The notes under the pieces: model-generated | What the model saw: only the letters and a program-made list of their open reading frames with translations | What the model was told of the DNA's origin: nothing | Databases searched by the model: none | In this document: piece by piece, positions 9,346-18,940 of the stretch | How positions within the stretch are numbered: the first letter of the stretch is position 1 | How the letters are laid out: each line of letters starts with the position of its first letter | Assembly (NCBI RefSeq): GCF_000429305.1 | Contig: NZ_AUBP01000027.1 | Coordinates: forward strand, 61,176-125,175 | Origin: Desulfovibrio inopinatus DSM 10711 | GTDB taxonomy: Bacteria; Desulfobacterota; Desulfovibrionia; Desulfovibrionales; Desulfovibrionaceae | DNA: 64,000 nt | Direction: 5' to 3' | Position numbers and translations under genes: made by a program

Positions 9346-11259
9346 ATGGGCAAAATTATCGGTATCGACCTCGGTACGACCAACTCGTGCGTTTATGTTA
9401 TGGAAGGGAAAGACCCGAAATGTGTCTCCAACCCCGAGGGTGGCCGTACCACCCCTTCGGTGGTGGGATTCACCAAAGAACGCCTTGTCGGTGAAATCGC
9501 CAAACGTCAGGCCGTGACGAACCCGGACAAGACCGTTTTCGCAATTAAACGTCTTATGGGCCGGAAATTTGATTCTCCCGAAGTTTCCCGTTGGCTGGAT
9601 CACTGCCCGTACAAGATTGTCTCTGGCAATAACGGTGACGCGTATGTCGAAGTGGACGGTAAAAAATACAGCCCGTCTGAAGTTTCGGCCATGATTCTAC
9701 AAAAGCTGAAAAAAGACGCGGAAACCTACCTTGGTGAGTCCGTGACCGAAGCAGTTATTACGGTTCCGGCATACTTTAATGACTCGCAGCGTCAGGCTAC
9801 GAAAGACGCCGGACGTATTGCCGGTCTCGAAGTGAAGCGCATCATCAACGAACCGACAGCTGCTTCGCTCGCTTACGGATTTGACAAGAAGTCCAACGAA
9901 AAGATTGCCGTCTTCGACTTGGGTGGTGGTACGTTTGATATCTCGATTCTTGAGGTTGGCGATAATGTTGTTGAAGTTCGCGCAACCAATGGCGACACGT
10001 TCCTCGGTGGGGAAGACTTTGACCAGCGTGTCATCGACTACCTTGTTGCCGAGTTCAAGCGCGAAAATGGCATTGACTTGTCGCAGGATCGTATGGCCCT
10101 GCAGCGCCTGAAAGAAGGCGGTGAAAAAGCCAAGAAAGAACTTTCCACGGCCATGGAAACCGAAGTCAACCTGCCGTTTATCACCGCCGACGCCAGCGGT
10201 CCCAAGCATATGCTTGTCAAACTGACTCGTTCGAAACTGGAAAGCTTGGTCGAAGACCTGGTAAGCCGCACGATCGAACCCTGCAAGAAGGCTTTGGCCG
10301 ATGCTGGCGTCAGCGCTAGCGACATCGACGAAGTTGTTCTTGTTGGTGGTATGACGCGTATGCCTTTGGTTCAGAAAAAGGTGCAGGAATTCTTCGGTAA
10401 GGAACCCAACCGCAGCGTGAACCCTGACGAAGTCGTCGCCATGGGCGCAGCTATTCAGGGTGGTATCCTGGCCGGTGACGTTAAAGACGTGCTGTTGCTC
10501 GACGTAACGCCGCTGTCGCTCGGTATCGAAACTCTGGGTGGAGTTTTCACCAAGCTCATCGACCGGAACACGACGATTCCGACTCGCAAAAGCCAGACCT
10601 TTACGACTGCTGCTGACAACCAACCGTCTGTTTCCATTCACGTCATGCAGGGTGAACGCCCCATGGCCGGAGACAATATGACCTTGGGCCGCTTCGAACT
10701 GACCGGTATTCCGCCGGCACCTCGTGGTATGCCGCAAATCGAAGTCTCCTTCGACATCGATGCGAACGGTATCGTCAACGTTTCGGCGAAAGATCTGGGT
10801 ACCGGCAAAGAGCAGTCGATCCGCATTACGGCTTCTTCTGGTCTTTCCGAAGACGAAATTCAGCGACTGGTCAAAGACGCTGAGTCGCATGCTGACGAAG
10901 ACAAGAAAAAACAACAGCTTATTGAAGCGAGAAACGAAGCTGACACCTTGGTTTACACCACGGAAAAATCCATTCGTGACCTCGGTGAAAAGGTCGATCC
11001 GGCGCTCCGTGCTGAAATCGAAGGTAAGGTTGAGGGCGTTAAAAGCGCACTCCAGACGGATTCTCTTGAAGACATCAACAAGGCCAAGGACTCCCTGGCG
11101 CAGTCGTCGCACAAACTGGCCGAACTGCTGTATCAGCAGAAGGGTGACCAGGGTGCAGGAGCGGGTGGTCCTGAAGCCGGCCCGCAAGCTGGTCCGTCCG
11201 GTGCAGCCGGTGGCCCCGATGACGACGTCGTCGATGCCGACTACACTGAAGTGAAATAA
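9346..11259 (+). CDS. dnaK: Chaperone protein DnaK (Hsp70)
   Basis: ATP-dependent chaperone of 637 aa, the standard bacterial size. The ATPase domain (about 1-385) starts [20 protein letters not shown] and carries [28 protein letters not shown] and [10 protein letters not shown], the Hsp70 signatures. The substrate domain (about 390-600) and a helical lid follow. The tail is Gly/Pro/Ala-rich and ends with the acidic [13 protein letters not shown] stretch typical of Gram-negative DnaK. It has a strong GAGGAGGAT ribosome site. No dnaJ follows; a terminator ends the operon. Confidence 0.99.
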   Translation: MGKIIGIDLGTTNSCVYVMEGKDPKCVSNPEGGRTTPSVVGFTKERLVGEIAKRQAVTNPDKTVFAIKRLMGRKFDSPEVSRWLDHCPYKIVSGNNGDAYVEVDGKKYSPSEVSAMILQKLKKDAETYLGESVTEAVITVPAYFNDSQRQATKDAGRIAGLEVKRIINEPTAASLAYGFDKKSNEKIAVFDLGGGTFDISILEVGDNVVEVRATNGDTFLGGEDFDQRVIDYLVAEFKRENGIDLSQDRMALQRLKEGGEKAKKELSTAMETEVNLPFITADASGPKHMLVKLTRSKLESLVEDLVSRTIEPCKKALADAGVSASDIDEVVLVGGMTRMPLVQKKVQEFFGKEPNRSVNPDEVVAMGAAIQGGILAGDVKDVLLLDVTPLSLGIETLGGVFTKLIDRNTTIPTRKSQTFTTAADNQPSVSIHVMQGERPMAGDNMTLGRFELTGIPPAPRGMPQIEVSFDIDANGIVNVSAKDLGTGKEQSIRITASSGLSEDEIQRLVKDAESHADEDKKKQQLIEARNEADTLVYTTEKSIRDLGEKVDPALRAEIEGKVEGVKSALQTDSLEDINKAKDSLAQSSHKLAELLYQQKGDQGAGAGGPEAGPQAGPSGAAGGPDDDVVDADYTEVK

Positions 11260-11290
11260 GGTTTACTCCTTAAATAACATATTGTGCTCA

Positions 11291-11331
11291 AAGCCCTCGG
11301 TCCCGCGTTTAGTGGGACCGAGGGCTTTCTT
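11291..11331 (+). terminator. Terminator after dnaK
   Basis: AAGCCCTCGGTCCC and its exact complement flank the loop GCGTTTAGT... and end in GGGCTTTCTT. This long GC-rich stem 30 nt after the dnaK stop closes the heat-shock operon. Confidence 0.92.
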
Positions 11332-11381
11332 CGTAAGTTGAGGGAGACTCCACTCAAGACGAAAAGCAGGCAGCAGAAATT

Positions 11382-12047
11382 TTATGCGTCGTATTGGCGC
11401 ATGACGTTTTCAAGACCCTCCATCGTTATAATCTCAATTTTTTGAGCGGGTGAGATGACGTGCTTGCTACACAGGTCTTTCAAAATTCGATTGATGCTTC
11501 TCACACTCGTTCCCAGGTAATTGGCAATATCCTCTTTGGATACATGCAATCTGAGTGAAGAGCGTTCTTCCGCCATCATTTTCAGCAACTTGAGCACAGA
11601 ATATTCCATAGGGTAGGAAAGGTGAGTTGCAGCTCTCTTTGTCATGATTTGGAGGCGATATGTAATGATTCGATTCACTAACAGCGCAAAGGCATGGTCC
11701 TCATTGAGCCAATTTGGGTACGCCTGCAGAGAAATTTTTGCCACCTTACTTTCCATTAACGCTGTGACAGAGCAGGTCGCTGCTTCCCCGGTCAATGCTT
11801 CAACTTCCCCGAAGAGAACGCCTGGCCCCTCAATGGCAACAAGAAATTCGTTTCCTTTTGGGGTGTTGAGATGGATTTTCATGCTGCCGTGAAGGATGAT
11901 GTAAACAAATTCGGGAGACTCTTTCTGAAGAATGATTGATGTCCTTGGTTGTATGACGGCTTCTGATATTCCAGCCTGACCTTGTCGAAACCTACGCGCT
12001 ACCGCTGCTAACAATTCTTGGGCGAGTTCCTTGTGCACGGATTGCAT
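11382..12047 (-). CDS. Crp/Fnr-family transcription regulator
   Basis: A 221-aa regulator with an N-terminal cyclic-nucleotide-binding beta barrel (about 15-125, with FGEVEALTGEAATCSVTAL resembling the phosphate-binding cassette region). The C-terminal Crp-type winged helix is at about 145-215; SKEDIANYLGTSVRSINRILK is the recognition helix. There is no N-terminal cysteine cluster of the FNR type, so it is not an obvious [4Fe-4S] oxygen sensor. It is divergent from the CAT-like gene across a 17-bp palindrome, a likely operator for auto- or cross-regulation. The ligand is unknown. Confidence 0.9.
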   Translation of the reverse strand: MQSVHKELAQELLAAVARRFRQGQAGISEAVIQPRTSIILQKESPEFVYIILHGSMKIHLNTPKGNEFLVAIEGPGVLFGEVEALTGEAATCSVTALMESKVAKISLQAYPNWLNEDHAFALLVNRIITYRLQIMTKRAATHLSYPMEYSVLKLLKMMAEERSSLRLHVSKEDIANYLGTSVRSINRILKDLCSKHVISPAQKIEIITMEGLENVMRQYDA

Positions 12048-12120
12048 TGAAATATCCTGTGGGACAAATGTCCTTTCCTGTTAATCTTTCATTCTGTATT
12101 GCCCTTCTCGAGCACGTGGC

Positions 12121-12137
12121 GAGTGTTAAGAACACTC
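12121..12137. promoter_or_regulatory. Perfect 17-bp palindrome, probable operator between divergent genes
   Basis: GAGTGTT-AAG-AACACTC lies between the Crp/Fnr-type regulator and the CAT-like gene, 35 nt before the latter's start. A second, looser dyad TTGT-N7-ACAA (about 12140-12155) follows. The symmetric spacing fits a dimeric helix-turn-helix protein, though the half-site is not the classic TGTGA of Crp. Confidence 0.55.
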
Positions 12138-12171
12138 TCGGTTGTTATCAACACAATGGGGTGGAGTTATT

Positions 12172-12837
12172 ATGAAAATTATCGACATGAGTACGTGGGA
12201 AAGAAAAAGTCATTTCTCTTTTTTCTCCGGAATAGACTTGCCGCATTTCAGCGTCTGTTTTGATCTGGACGTGACGACCGCGCGCGGCTTTGCAAAAGAA
12301 CATGGGGTGAAGATTTTCAGTTTGATGCTGTTTCTCGCATCGTACGCCGCCAATCAGATTCCTGAGATGAAAACCCGAATTCGAGATGGGCAAGTGGTGG
12401 AACATGATTGTGTTCACCCTGCATTCACCATAATGGGAAAGAATAATGTCTTCAACTTCTGTCGAGCTCGTTTCAATCGTGATAGTCGGATTTTTTTTCA
12501 GGAAGTCGATGAAAACACTGAAATAAATAAGCAAGCAGAGGAGCTTATTCTTGGCGACTTCGGACAAGATGACGAGGTCTACATGACCTCTTTGCCCTGG
12601 ATTAAATTTACGAGCGTTCAGCACCCGGCTCTCTTGAATAACAATGACTCGGTACCACGACTAACTTGGGGGCGCTTCACTCAAGATGGTAATCAGTGGG
12701 TGACGCCGTTCTCGTTTCAGGTCCATCATGGTCTTGCGGACGGGTATCATGCTGGATTGTTCGCCGACATACTGCAGACGATACTTAACAGTCCCGAAGA
12801 GTATGTCAGTGGAAGCAACGCAGAGGCGGAAAAATAG
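12172..12837 (+). CDS. Chloramphenicol acetyltransferase-like protein (CAT family)
   Basis: Acyl-CoA-dependent acetyltransferase fold. ATG 12172 gives 221 aa, the usual CAT trimer subunit size. The catalytic motif HHGLADG lies at 185-191, with the general-base His at 186 and the structural Asp at 190, in the context SFQVHHGLADGYHAG. WIKFTSVQHP and the TWGRF region also match CAT. Whether the natural substrate is chloramphenicol cannot be told from sequence; chromosomal CAT-like enzymes of anaerobes often have unknown acceptors. It is divergent from a Crp/Fnr regulator and 48 nt upstream of an HD hydrolase. Confidence 0.88.
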   Translation: MKIIDMSTWERKSHFSFFSGIDLPHFSVCFDLDVTTARGFAKEHGVKIFSLMLFLASYAANQIPEMKTRIRDGQVVEHDCVHPAFTIMGKNNVFNFCRARFNRDSRIFFQEVDENTEINKQAEELILGDFGQDDEVYMTSLPWIKFTSVQHPALLNNNDSVPRLTWGRFTQDGNQWVTPFSFQVHHGLADGYHAGLFADILQTILNSPEEYVSGSNAEAEK

Positions 12838-12885
12838 ATATCGTGACTGTTTGTTGTTTTGGTCTCAAAAGCATCGGGGAAAATC

Positions 12886-13479
12886 ATGTCAGAGAGTAAT
12901 AAGGAAGATTGGGTTTATAATCTCCTGGATTTCCTGCGCAGAGCGGAGGCATTAAAAAGTACTCTGCGAACGACATGGACGCAGTCTGGAAGGCAAGAAA
13001 GTACGGCAGAGCACAGTTGGAGACTGTGTCTTTTTGCGATGCTTATAAGCAAGGCATATCCTGATTTGGATGCTTTGAAAATTTTACAGCTTTGTATCGT
13101 TCATGACCTCGGTGAAGCCATCCATGGCGATATTCCTGCCCCGGAACAGACCGGTCCAAAAGATGAACAAGAACGTGAAGATTTGAAAGACTTGGTCCGT
13201 CCGCTCCCAGAAGAGCAACGCCATGAACTCCTTTGTCTTTGGGAGGAGTATGAATATGCTCAATCTCCGGAAGCGCGTCTTGTGAAGGCATTGGATAAGC
13301 TTGAAACCCTTTTGCAACATGTCCAAGGAACCAATCCTTCTCGTTCCGTTGATTACATTTTTAACTTAGGCTATGGGGTCCGCTATACGGAACTGGATGA
13401 ATTTATAAAAGAACTTCGCTCCGCAGTAGATCGAGAGACAGAGTGTTGTTTGCATTCTCGAAGTTGTCAGGGCGATTGA
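12886..13479 (+). CDS. HD-domain phosphohydrolase (YfbR/HDDC2-like 5'-nucleotidase)
   Basis: Metal-dependent hydrolase of the HD superfamily, probably acting on (deoxy)nucleoside monophosphates like YfbR/HDDC2. ATG 12886 gives 197 aa. The metal ligands are visible: H in STAEHSWR, the HD pair in VHDLGEAIHGDIP, and a later Asp in ALDKLETLLQH. The GDIPAPEQ continuation is typical of the HD_3 group. It lies 48 nt after the CAT-like gene and may share its transcript. Substrate is inferred from family. Confidence 0.88.
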   Translation: MSESNKEDWVYNLLDFLRRAEALKSTLRTTWTQSGRQESTAEHSWRLCLFAMLISKAYPDLDALKILQLCIVHDLGEAIHGDIPAPEQTGPKDEQEREDLKDLVRPLPEEQRHELLCLWEEYEYAQSPEARLVKALDKLETLLQHVQGTNPSRSVDYIFNLGYGVRYTELDEFIKELRSAVDRETECCLHSRSCQGD

Positions 13480-13694
13480 TTGTTGAGGGACGTTCTGCAA
13501 GGCATCAATAAACGAGAAGAGTCTCACAACGAGCAGGGCAGTGTTTTATGGAATGAGAGAAACTTTTTTTCATAGAACCAGAGGGGGTTGCGGAATGTTT
13601 ATTCGATATCGTCCTTTGGCTTGGTAAGCGCATTGTAAACTTTCTCTCTACGATTTTATGTTCCGCTGGTTGTGCTGTCGCAAGCTGTGCACCC
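13480..13694. other. Intergenic region without a recognisable gene
   Basis: About 215 nt between the HD hydrolase and a terminator. I see no ribosome site plus open frame worth calling and no clear operator. It is probably a 3' untranslated region. Confidence 0.5.
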
Positions 13695-13726
13695 GGTCTC
13701 GCACTTTGCGGGACCGCTTTTTTTTT
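13695..13726 (+). terminator. Strong intrinsic terminator
   Basis: GGTCTCGCA-CTT-TGCGGGACC (one G-U pair), then GC and nine T. It closes the CAT/HD transcript and stands 165 nt upstream of the lipoprotein gene. Confidence 0.92.
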
Positions 13727-13890
13727 GCTATGGATGCAACCGGTTTATAGTCTGAAATTTACAACGCCAATCGAAGAAAAGAACGCCGAAGGTGTTCTCG
13801 TGTTTCTCGCTTGGCAGCGACTGTTCTGCGTAAAAACAAAATCGATATATCATAACCACGGACACCGGGTGCCCGTGAGGGGAGGACGCC

Positions 13891-16140
13891 ATGCGTTGGG
13901 TTGGCCGACGTGAGAATATAACGGTCTTTCGAGGCGTTGTGGCGATATGTGCCGTGTTGTTATTGTTCGGGTGTACGATGATGGTACCGAAACCGGGAAC
14001 CTCGTCTAAGGCAACCGGGCCGTCACCGGCATCGCAGCTCAATGAAGAAGCCTCGCGAGCATGGAATAATGGAGACTATGCACAAAGTGAAATTCTCTAT
14101 TCCAAGCTTGTGAGTATGGCGGGACTCAGTGCGTCCCAACGTAATCAGGGCTTTGAACGCATGGTAAAAAGCGCGTACTTCCTTGAGCGCTATGAGGCTG
14201 TGTTAAAGGGCCTTGATCGTTGGAAGAATTTCAATCCAGATATTTGGAGACAACCCGTCTGGTTACTTTTGCACGCAAAGTCGTTGGAAGCAATGGGCCG
14301 TGGCCAATCGTTTGAGGCGGAGTCGTATCTTTCCGAGGTGTTGACCCGCAACGATGTACCTGCGGATACGGCGGCGATAGCGGCCGTTGAGCTTTTTTCT
14401 CTGTTTGCCAAAGGAAAAAATCCTGCCGGAGCTGTAACGGTTGTTCGTGATGCCTATACTCGTATGCCTACGACAGAAGACAAAGTGCGCATGGAGGCAT
14501 GGCTGGCTCGTACTCTTGATGGTTTGGACAGTTCGGCGTTTTCTTCATTGGAAACAATGGTGAATGAACAGAGTCGATTTGAGTTTCCTCAAGCGCTTAT
14601 TGCTTTTGAACAAGCCAGACGTCTGGCGCGTGATTATCCGGAGAAGCGTGGCGAGTTGCGCCAGTATGCACAACTTCTTGCATCGCAAGGAAACATTGCC
14701 GACCGAACGCTCTTTATCAAAATTCTCGACGGTGGTGTTGCGAACCTGCCATTTTATGGCTTGGAAAAACCCAAAGCCATGGCTGGGGCGAAAAAACACG
14801 GTGCGCTCAAAACAGCTGTAATTCTCCCGCTTGGTGGTGCATTTCGTGAACTTGGCGGAAAAGTGCAGGCCGGTGTCGCCGCCGCGGAAAAAGTGTTACA
14901 GCAGAACGGTACTCCGGTTCAGGTGACGATCATTGATTCGACGGCTCCGGATTTTAACCAGACCTTGGCCAGCCTTGACCCAACCATTCATGTTGTTGGT
15001 GGCCCTATGCACAAGCAAACATTCGGTGATCTCGTGAAAGCCGGTGCGTTGTCCGGTCGTGTTCCGCTGTGTTTTTTGCCCTCTTTGGCCGACGTGACTG
15101 AAGGAAGCCAGGCGTGGCGTTTTTTTGGCAGCCCGGAAGATGAGGTCGCTGCGCTGGCTGAACTTGCTGTGAAGGACTACAGATTAACGAGACTTGCCGT
15201 GTTACGGCCGAGTGATCGATACGGCACGACAATGGCTGACTTGTTCGTCAAAGCCGTGCGTTCGCGTGGTGGGGAAGTGGTGATGACCGGTTCGTATGAT
15301 CCGAACAACCCAGCCTCCTGGCGGTCCGTTGTCGAAAATATGGTCGGCGAAAATGGTCAAACGAATTATGACGCCGTGTTCGTGCCCGATGCATGGGATC
15401 GTATCGATGGGATTGTTCCGTATTTCTTTTATTTCAACGCGAACCACTTGCTCTTTCTTGGACCGCGTTTGTGGAGTCAGGCGCTGACCCGTGCGGCCGT
15501 CGCGAAACGTCCTATCGACGTGAATCATTACCGACTCGCTGTGTTTCCTGGAGCGTATAATCCGCAATCCAACACTATGGAGAGTGCAGCCCTTAAGTCG
15601 GCGTATATGGAACAGACCGGCGGAGAACCCGATTTTTGGGTGGCGCTCGGATATGACTATTTACGTTTTGCTGTAGCATTGGGGGATATTGATCCGATGT
15701 CGCCGCGAGATCGGATCAATGCGCGACTTGCCGAAACCGCGAGTCATTTTCAATGGACGATGGCCCCTTTGCAGTACGATACTTCCGGCTTGGCAAGTCA
15801 GCAGATGTTTCTCTTCCGTCCTTCGGTAGAAGGGATGAAAGAGATCAATAAAGATGGTTTTTACAGACGCTTGGAAACGATTCGAGGACAAGGCGCCTTT
15901 CCGGCCGGTAACCTCGACATGAGCACGAGGCAGTCCGCCCCGGAATATAGTGGAGGTGGCAATGGAGTCAGTGTTGTTGCATCGCCGCCAGCGTCCGGAG
16001 CGATGGAGCATGGTGCAGCGCCTCCGGTCTCGACGTCGCTACCGGCAACATCCTCCACACCGGCCATGGTCAATGAACCTCCCGCTGTGAATGAACCACC
16101 GACGATGTCGACCGGATCGCAAGGGACGGATGGGTACTAA
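13891..16140 (+). CDS. LpoA-like outer-membrane lipoprotein (penicillin-binding protein activator family)
   Basis: A 749-aa lipoprotein. The signal peptide ends in lipobox LLFGC, with the lipidated Cys at 28. Residues about 45-290 are helical and TPR-like; about 300-650 resemble a type 1 periplasmic-binding fold (ILPLGGAFRELGGKVQAG, LRPSDRYGTTMADLF, ALGYDYLRFA). This is the LpoA/LppC architecture, in which the protein stimulates peptidoglycan synthases from the outer membrane. The last about 75 residues are low-complexity Pro/Ser/Ala, unusual for the family. It sits just upstream of gatCA. Role is inferred from domain layout. Confidence 0.8.
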   Translation: MRWVGRRENITVFRGVVAICAVLLLFGCTMMVPKPGTSSKATGPSPASQLNEEASRAWNNGDYAQSEILYSKLVSMAGLSASQRNQGFERMVKSAYFLERYEAVLKGLDRWKNFNPDIWRQPVWLLLHAKSLEAMGRGQSFEAESYLSEVLTRNDVPADTAAIAAVELFSLFAKGKNPAGAVTVVRDAYTRMPTTEDKVRMEAWLARTLDGLDSSAFSSLETMVNEQSRFEFPQALIAFEQARRLARDYPEKRGELRQYAQLLASQGNIADRTLFIKILDGGVANLPFYGLEKPKAMAGAKKHGALKTAVILPLGGAFRELGGKVQAGVAAAEKVLQQNGTPVQVTIIDSTAPDFNQTLASLDPTIHVVGGPMHKQTFGDLVKAGALSGRVPLCFLPSLADVTEGSQAWRFFGSPEDEVAALAELAVKDYRLTRLAVLRPSDRYGTTMADLFVKAVRSRGGEVVMTGSYDPNNPASWRSVVENMVGENGQTNYDAVFVPDAWDRIDGIVPYFFYFNANHLLFLGPRLWSQALTRAAVAKRPIDVNHYRLAVFPGAYNPQSNTMESAALKSAYMEQTGGEPDFWVALGYDYLRFAVALGDIDPMSPRDRINARLAETASHFQWTMAPLQYDTSGLASQQMFLFRPSVEGMKEINKDGFYRRLETIRGQGAFPAGNLDMSTRQSAPEYSGGGNGVSVVASPPASGAMEHGAAPPVSTSLPATSSTPAMVNEPPAVNEPPTMSTGSQGTDGY

Positions 16141-16247
16141 TAGCCGGCAAGGCATCGCCACGAGAGACGTCGTTGAGCGAGCTTGTCGTGTTCTGACATA
16201 TTGAGCCGGGCCGATGCCTGTCGGCCAAAGAGAAAAGGATAACCAGC

Positions 16248-16532
16248 ATGAATATCAGCAAGGACGAAGCCGCCAAAGTGGCCAAATTAGCCCGGTTGCG
16301 CCTCGATGATGACAAGCTTGCACTGTTTGCCGGCCAGATGGATGATATCCTTGGCCATATGGCTGTCTTGAACGAGCTCGACACGGAGAATGTCGATCCG
16401 TTGTATAGTCCGGTGGCCCATTCGACGCCGTATCGTAAAGATGAGGCGTTCAAGACGACAGAGCGGAGTGACGTTCTGGCGAACGCACCGGAAGATGACG
16501 GTCAGTTTTTTATTGTTCCTCGAATTGTCTAA
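16248..16532 (+). CDS. gatC: Asp/Glu-tRNA(Asn/Gln) amidotransferase subunit C
   Basis: Small subunit (94 aa) of the GatCAB complex that converts misacylated Glu-tRNA-Gln and Asp-tRNA-Asn. The sequence starts [21 protein letters not shown] and contains [21 protein letters not shown], then a Pro/Arg-rich end that wraps around GatA, all as in the family. It is 35 nt upstream of gatA. The gene for subunit B is not in this window. Confidence 0.95.
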   Translation: MNISKDEAAKVAKLARLRLDDDKLALFAGQMDDILGHMAVLNELDTENVDPLYSPVAHSTPYRKDEAFKTTERSDVLANAPEDDGQFFIVPRIV

Positions 16533-16567
16533 CTCTTTTCAGGTGATTGCCTGGATAAGGATAGAGC

Positions 16568-18037
16568 ATGTCTGATCTCACTTCGTTGACCCTGACGCAG
16601 GTACGCGACAAATTGGCGGCAAAAGACGTGTCGGCCACGGAAACGACTACGACTTGTATTGATCGCATTGCAGCCACAGAGCCATCCATCAAAGCGCTCT
16701 TGCATTATGATCCGCAAAACGCCTTAGACCAGGCCAAAGCGCTTGATGCTGCAGGACGTAAACCGGAGCAAACCCTGTTCGGGGTACCTCTTGTCATCAA
16801 AGACGCTATTTGTGTGAAAGATGCGCCGACAACCTGTGCATCGAAAATTTTGGAACGATTCGTTCCATTCTATGATGCTTTTGTTATCGAACGCCTCAAA
16901 AGCCGCGGTGCGGTGATTTTGGGGAAAGCCAACATGGACGAGTTCGCCATGGGGTCGTCGACGGAAAATTCCGCATTCGCCGTCACCAGAAACCCTTGGG
17001 ATTTGGAACGTGTTCCAGGTGGGTCGAGTGGTGGTTCTGCGGCGAGTGTGGCCGCGGGGCAGTGTTTTGCTGCCCTTGGAACTGATACCGGTGGATCCAT
17101 CAGGCAACCGGCATCGTTTTGTGGGGTGGTTGGATTGAAACCGACCTATGGCCGCGTTTCTCGATATGGTCTTGTCGCCTATGGTTCGAGTTTGGATCAA
17201 ATCGGTCCTCTGACTCGGACTCCGGCCGATGCCGCCGCCGTTTTGACTGCTATTGCCGGCCATGACCCGCGCGACAGCACGTGTTCGCCATCGGAGTCGT
17301 CCGATTATGAAAGTGAACTTGCTAAAGCCACCGACCTTAAAGGTGTTCGTTTGGGCGTTCCCGAAGAATATTGGGGAGAGGGGGTCGATGACGAAGTGCG
17401 ATCGGCCTGCCAGTCTGCGATCGATAGTGCTGCCGAGCTTGGGGCCGAGATCGTACCGGTATCTATGCCGCATACGAAATATGCTGTGGCGACGTATTAT
17501 GTCTTGGCCATGGCGGAAGCGAGTTCCAACCTCGCACGTTTTGATGGCGTTCGCTATGGATATCGTGATCCGAATGCCGAAGAACTCATTGATATGTATG
17601 AAACGTCACGGACAACCGGTTTCGGCGATGAAGTGAAACGTCGTATCATGCTTGGGACATATGTTCTTTCTGCCGGCTATTACGATGCATACTATCGCAA
17701 GGCCGCTCGGGTTCGGCGTCTTATCCGACAGGACTATCTCGACGCATTTGAACGGTGCGATATCCTTGTTGGTCCGGTTTCACCGTTTACAGCGTTTAAG
17801 GTTGATGAAAAAACCGCTGACCCGTTGCAAATGTATTTGAGTGACATTTTTACGCTGTCCCTCAACCTGGCAGGCCTTCCGGGGCTGTCATTGCCTGTGG
17901 GGCTGGGGAGTGTCTCTTCGATGCCTATCGGCTTGCAGATGATTGGACCGGCTTTTTCCGAATCGTCTTTACTGTGTAGTGCGCATGTGCTGGCCAAGGC
18001 CATGCCGACAATGACGAATCCGTCCGGTTTGGTATAA
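16568..18037 (+). CDS. gatA: Asp/Glu-tRNA(Asn/Gln) amidotransferase subunit A
   Basis: Glutaminase subunit of GatCAB that releases ammonia from glutamine for tRNA-dependent amidation. The 489-aa protein is an amidase-signature enzyme. The catalytic triad is Lys78 (VPLVIKDA), cis-Ser153 ([10 protein letters not shown]) and the nucleophile Ser177 ([12 protein letters not shown]), one residue offset from S. aureus GatA numbering. [17 protein letters not shown] follows, as expected. It is adjacent to gatC and ends about 45 nt before a putative RNA-gene promoter. Confidence 0.98.
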   Translation: MSDLTSLTLTQVRDKLAAKDVSATETTTTCIDRIAATEPSIKALLHYDPQNALDQAKALDAAGRKPEQTLFGVPLVIKDAICVKDAPTTCASKILERFVPFYDAFVIERLKSRGAVILGKANMDEFAMGSSTENSAFAVTRNPWDLERVPGGSSGGSAASVAAGQCFAALGTDTGGSIRQPASFCGVVGLKPTYGRVSRYGLVAYGSSLDQIGPLTRTPADAAAVLTAIAGHDPRDSTCSPSESSDYESELAKATDLKGVRLGVPEEYWGEGVDDEVRSACQSAIDSAAELGAEIVPVSMPHTKYAVATYYVLAMAEASSNLARFDGVRYGYRDPNAEELIDMYETSRTTGFGDEVKRRIMLGTYVLSAGYYDAYYRKAARVRRLIRQDYLDAFERCDILVGPVSPFTAFKVDEKTADPLQMYLSDIFTLSLNLAGLPGLSLPVGLGSVSSMPIGLQMIGPAFSESSLLCSAHVLAKAMPTMTNPSGLV

Positions 18038-18048
18038 AACGTTTACAC

Positions 18049-18077
18049 TTGGTACAAACCCTGCATTTTCATATATA
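18049..18077 (+). promoter_or_regulatory. Candidate promoter for a small RNA
   Basis: TTGGTA (18049-18054) and TATATA (18072-18077) are separated by 17 bp and stand right in front of the structured non-coding stretch. Match is moderate (4/6 at -35); start of transcription would be near 18084. Confidence 0.4.
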
Positions 18078-18079
18078 AA

Positions 18080-18237
18080 GCGGATATGCAAAACGCCGTC
18101 CGCGCTGTGGTTCGCCATGTCCTTTCGCGGGCATGGACATGGCGAACCTTAGAGACGACACTCTGCCTCCAGTGCAGGAAATGGCGGAGTATACCGCTTT
18201 CGGGTCGACTCGATATTTCGAGCCGACCTGTTTTTTT
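18080..18237 (+). ncRNA. Candidate structured small RNA of unknown class
   Basis: A non-coding stretch that folds as a chain of local hairpins. They are GCGGA/TCCGC (18080-18084 with 18099-18103) and a perfect 14-bp stem (18109-18122 with 18135-18148). CTGC/GCAG and GCGG/CCGC stems follow, and then a terminator hairpin with seven T. A plausible promoter precedes it. It has no SRP-RNA loop and no 6S-like end-to-end pairing. I do not recognise the family; the RNA call rests on structure plus promoter and terminator. Confidence 0.45.
18203..18237 (+). terminator. Intrinsic terminator
   Basis: GGTCGACTCGA-TATT-TCGAGCCGACC (one mismatch), then TG and seven T. It ends either gatCA or the candidate small RNA, or both. 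Confidence 0.88.
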
Positions 18238-18352
18238 AAGATATCTTCAAGAAAAATTGGAGAATTCAGATCGTGCTTCATAAAAATGAAGACTTTTTGT
18301 ATTCTCAAGAATATTCTCGTCACCTGAGTTTATGAAATTTCATGACGAGATC

Positions 18353-18367
18353 TCGGCACTGTGCCGA
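18353..18367. promoter_or_regulatory. Perfect 15-bp palindrome upstream of a small lipoprotein gene
   Basis: TCGGCAC-T-GTGCCGA lies 43 nt before the lipoprotein start. CATAAT at 18391-18396 could be its -10 box, which would place the palindrome over or upstream of the -35 region. It could be an operator. Confidence 0.4.
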
Positions 18368-18409
18368 AGTGTCTTTATTACGCTTGTATAGCATAATTCG
18401 GGAGAAGCT

Positions 18410-18697
18410 ATGAAGAATACTCTCAAGCGAACATGCCTGCTCGGCGTGATTGCTCTGGCATTGATTGTCTCTGCATGCGTTCCGACGGCGACAAGTCCAT
18501 ATTCTACGCCGTATTCCACCAATAACCAGCAGTATGATCAGCGCAAAGCCAAGCACTTGCGCAATTGTCAGATCAATTGGACGCAATGCTCAAATTTATG
18601 CAACACGATTGCCGAGAGTTCTCGGCGCATGCTGTGTGTCAGCCAGTGTAATACCGCGCTGAATCAATGTCAGGCCCACCGACCTGATATGAATTAA
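18410..18697 (+). CDS. Small cysteine-rich lipoprotein with a symmetric six-Cys pattern
   Basis: A 95-aa predicted lipoprotein; the lipobox ends in VSAC with lipidated Cys23. A Ser/Thr/Tyr/Asn-rich linker leads to a C-terminal domain (about 45-92). Its six Cys are spaced C-x6-C-x3-C-x11-C-x3-C-x6-C, a mirror-symmetric arrangement that would suit a disulfide-stapled helical hairpin. I recognise no family. It is expressed alone, after a palindrome and before another small lipoprotein gene. A ribosome site GGGAGAAG precedes the ATG. Confidence 0.72.
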   Translation: MKNTLKRTCLLGVIALALIVSACVPTATSPYSTPYSTNNQQYDQRKAKHLRNCQINWTQCSNLCNTIAESSRRMLCVSQCNTALNQCQAHRPDMN

Positions 18698-18940
18698 GAG
18701 CGCTTTAAGAGAAAATCCTTCGATGGAGGGACTTGTGTTGCTTCACTGCCGTCTTTTGGGATGGAGTAGATTTGGCCTGAGTTCTGAGGTCGATGTATTC
18801 AGGGGAGATGTTCTTCCATTGAAGGATAAAACGAAGCCCCGTTGTAAATGAAAGAGAAAGGATCGCTTGCGTCGATTCTTCAATGTGTTTCGGTGTAGCG
18901 TGGTGCGATAAGATGGGTTTGGTTTGAGGAGGCACCTGCC

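Noticed and set aside
9697..11187. 496-codon open frame on the minus strand opposite dnaK
   Set aside because: Arises from the strongly biased codon use of dnaK; no ribosome site, odd composition and no family resemblance.
18080..18237. Identification as SRP or 6S RNA
   Set aside because: No GGTCAGGTCCGGAA-like SRP loop and no long-range closing stem; it is a row of local hairpins.
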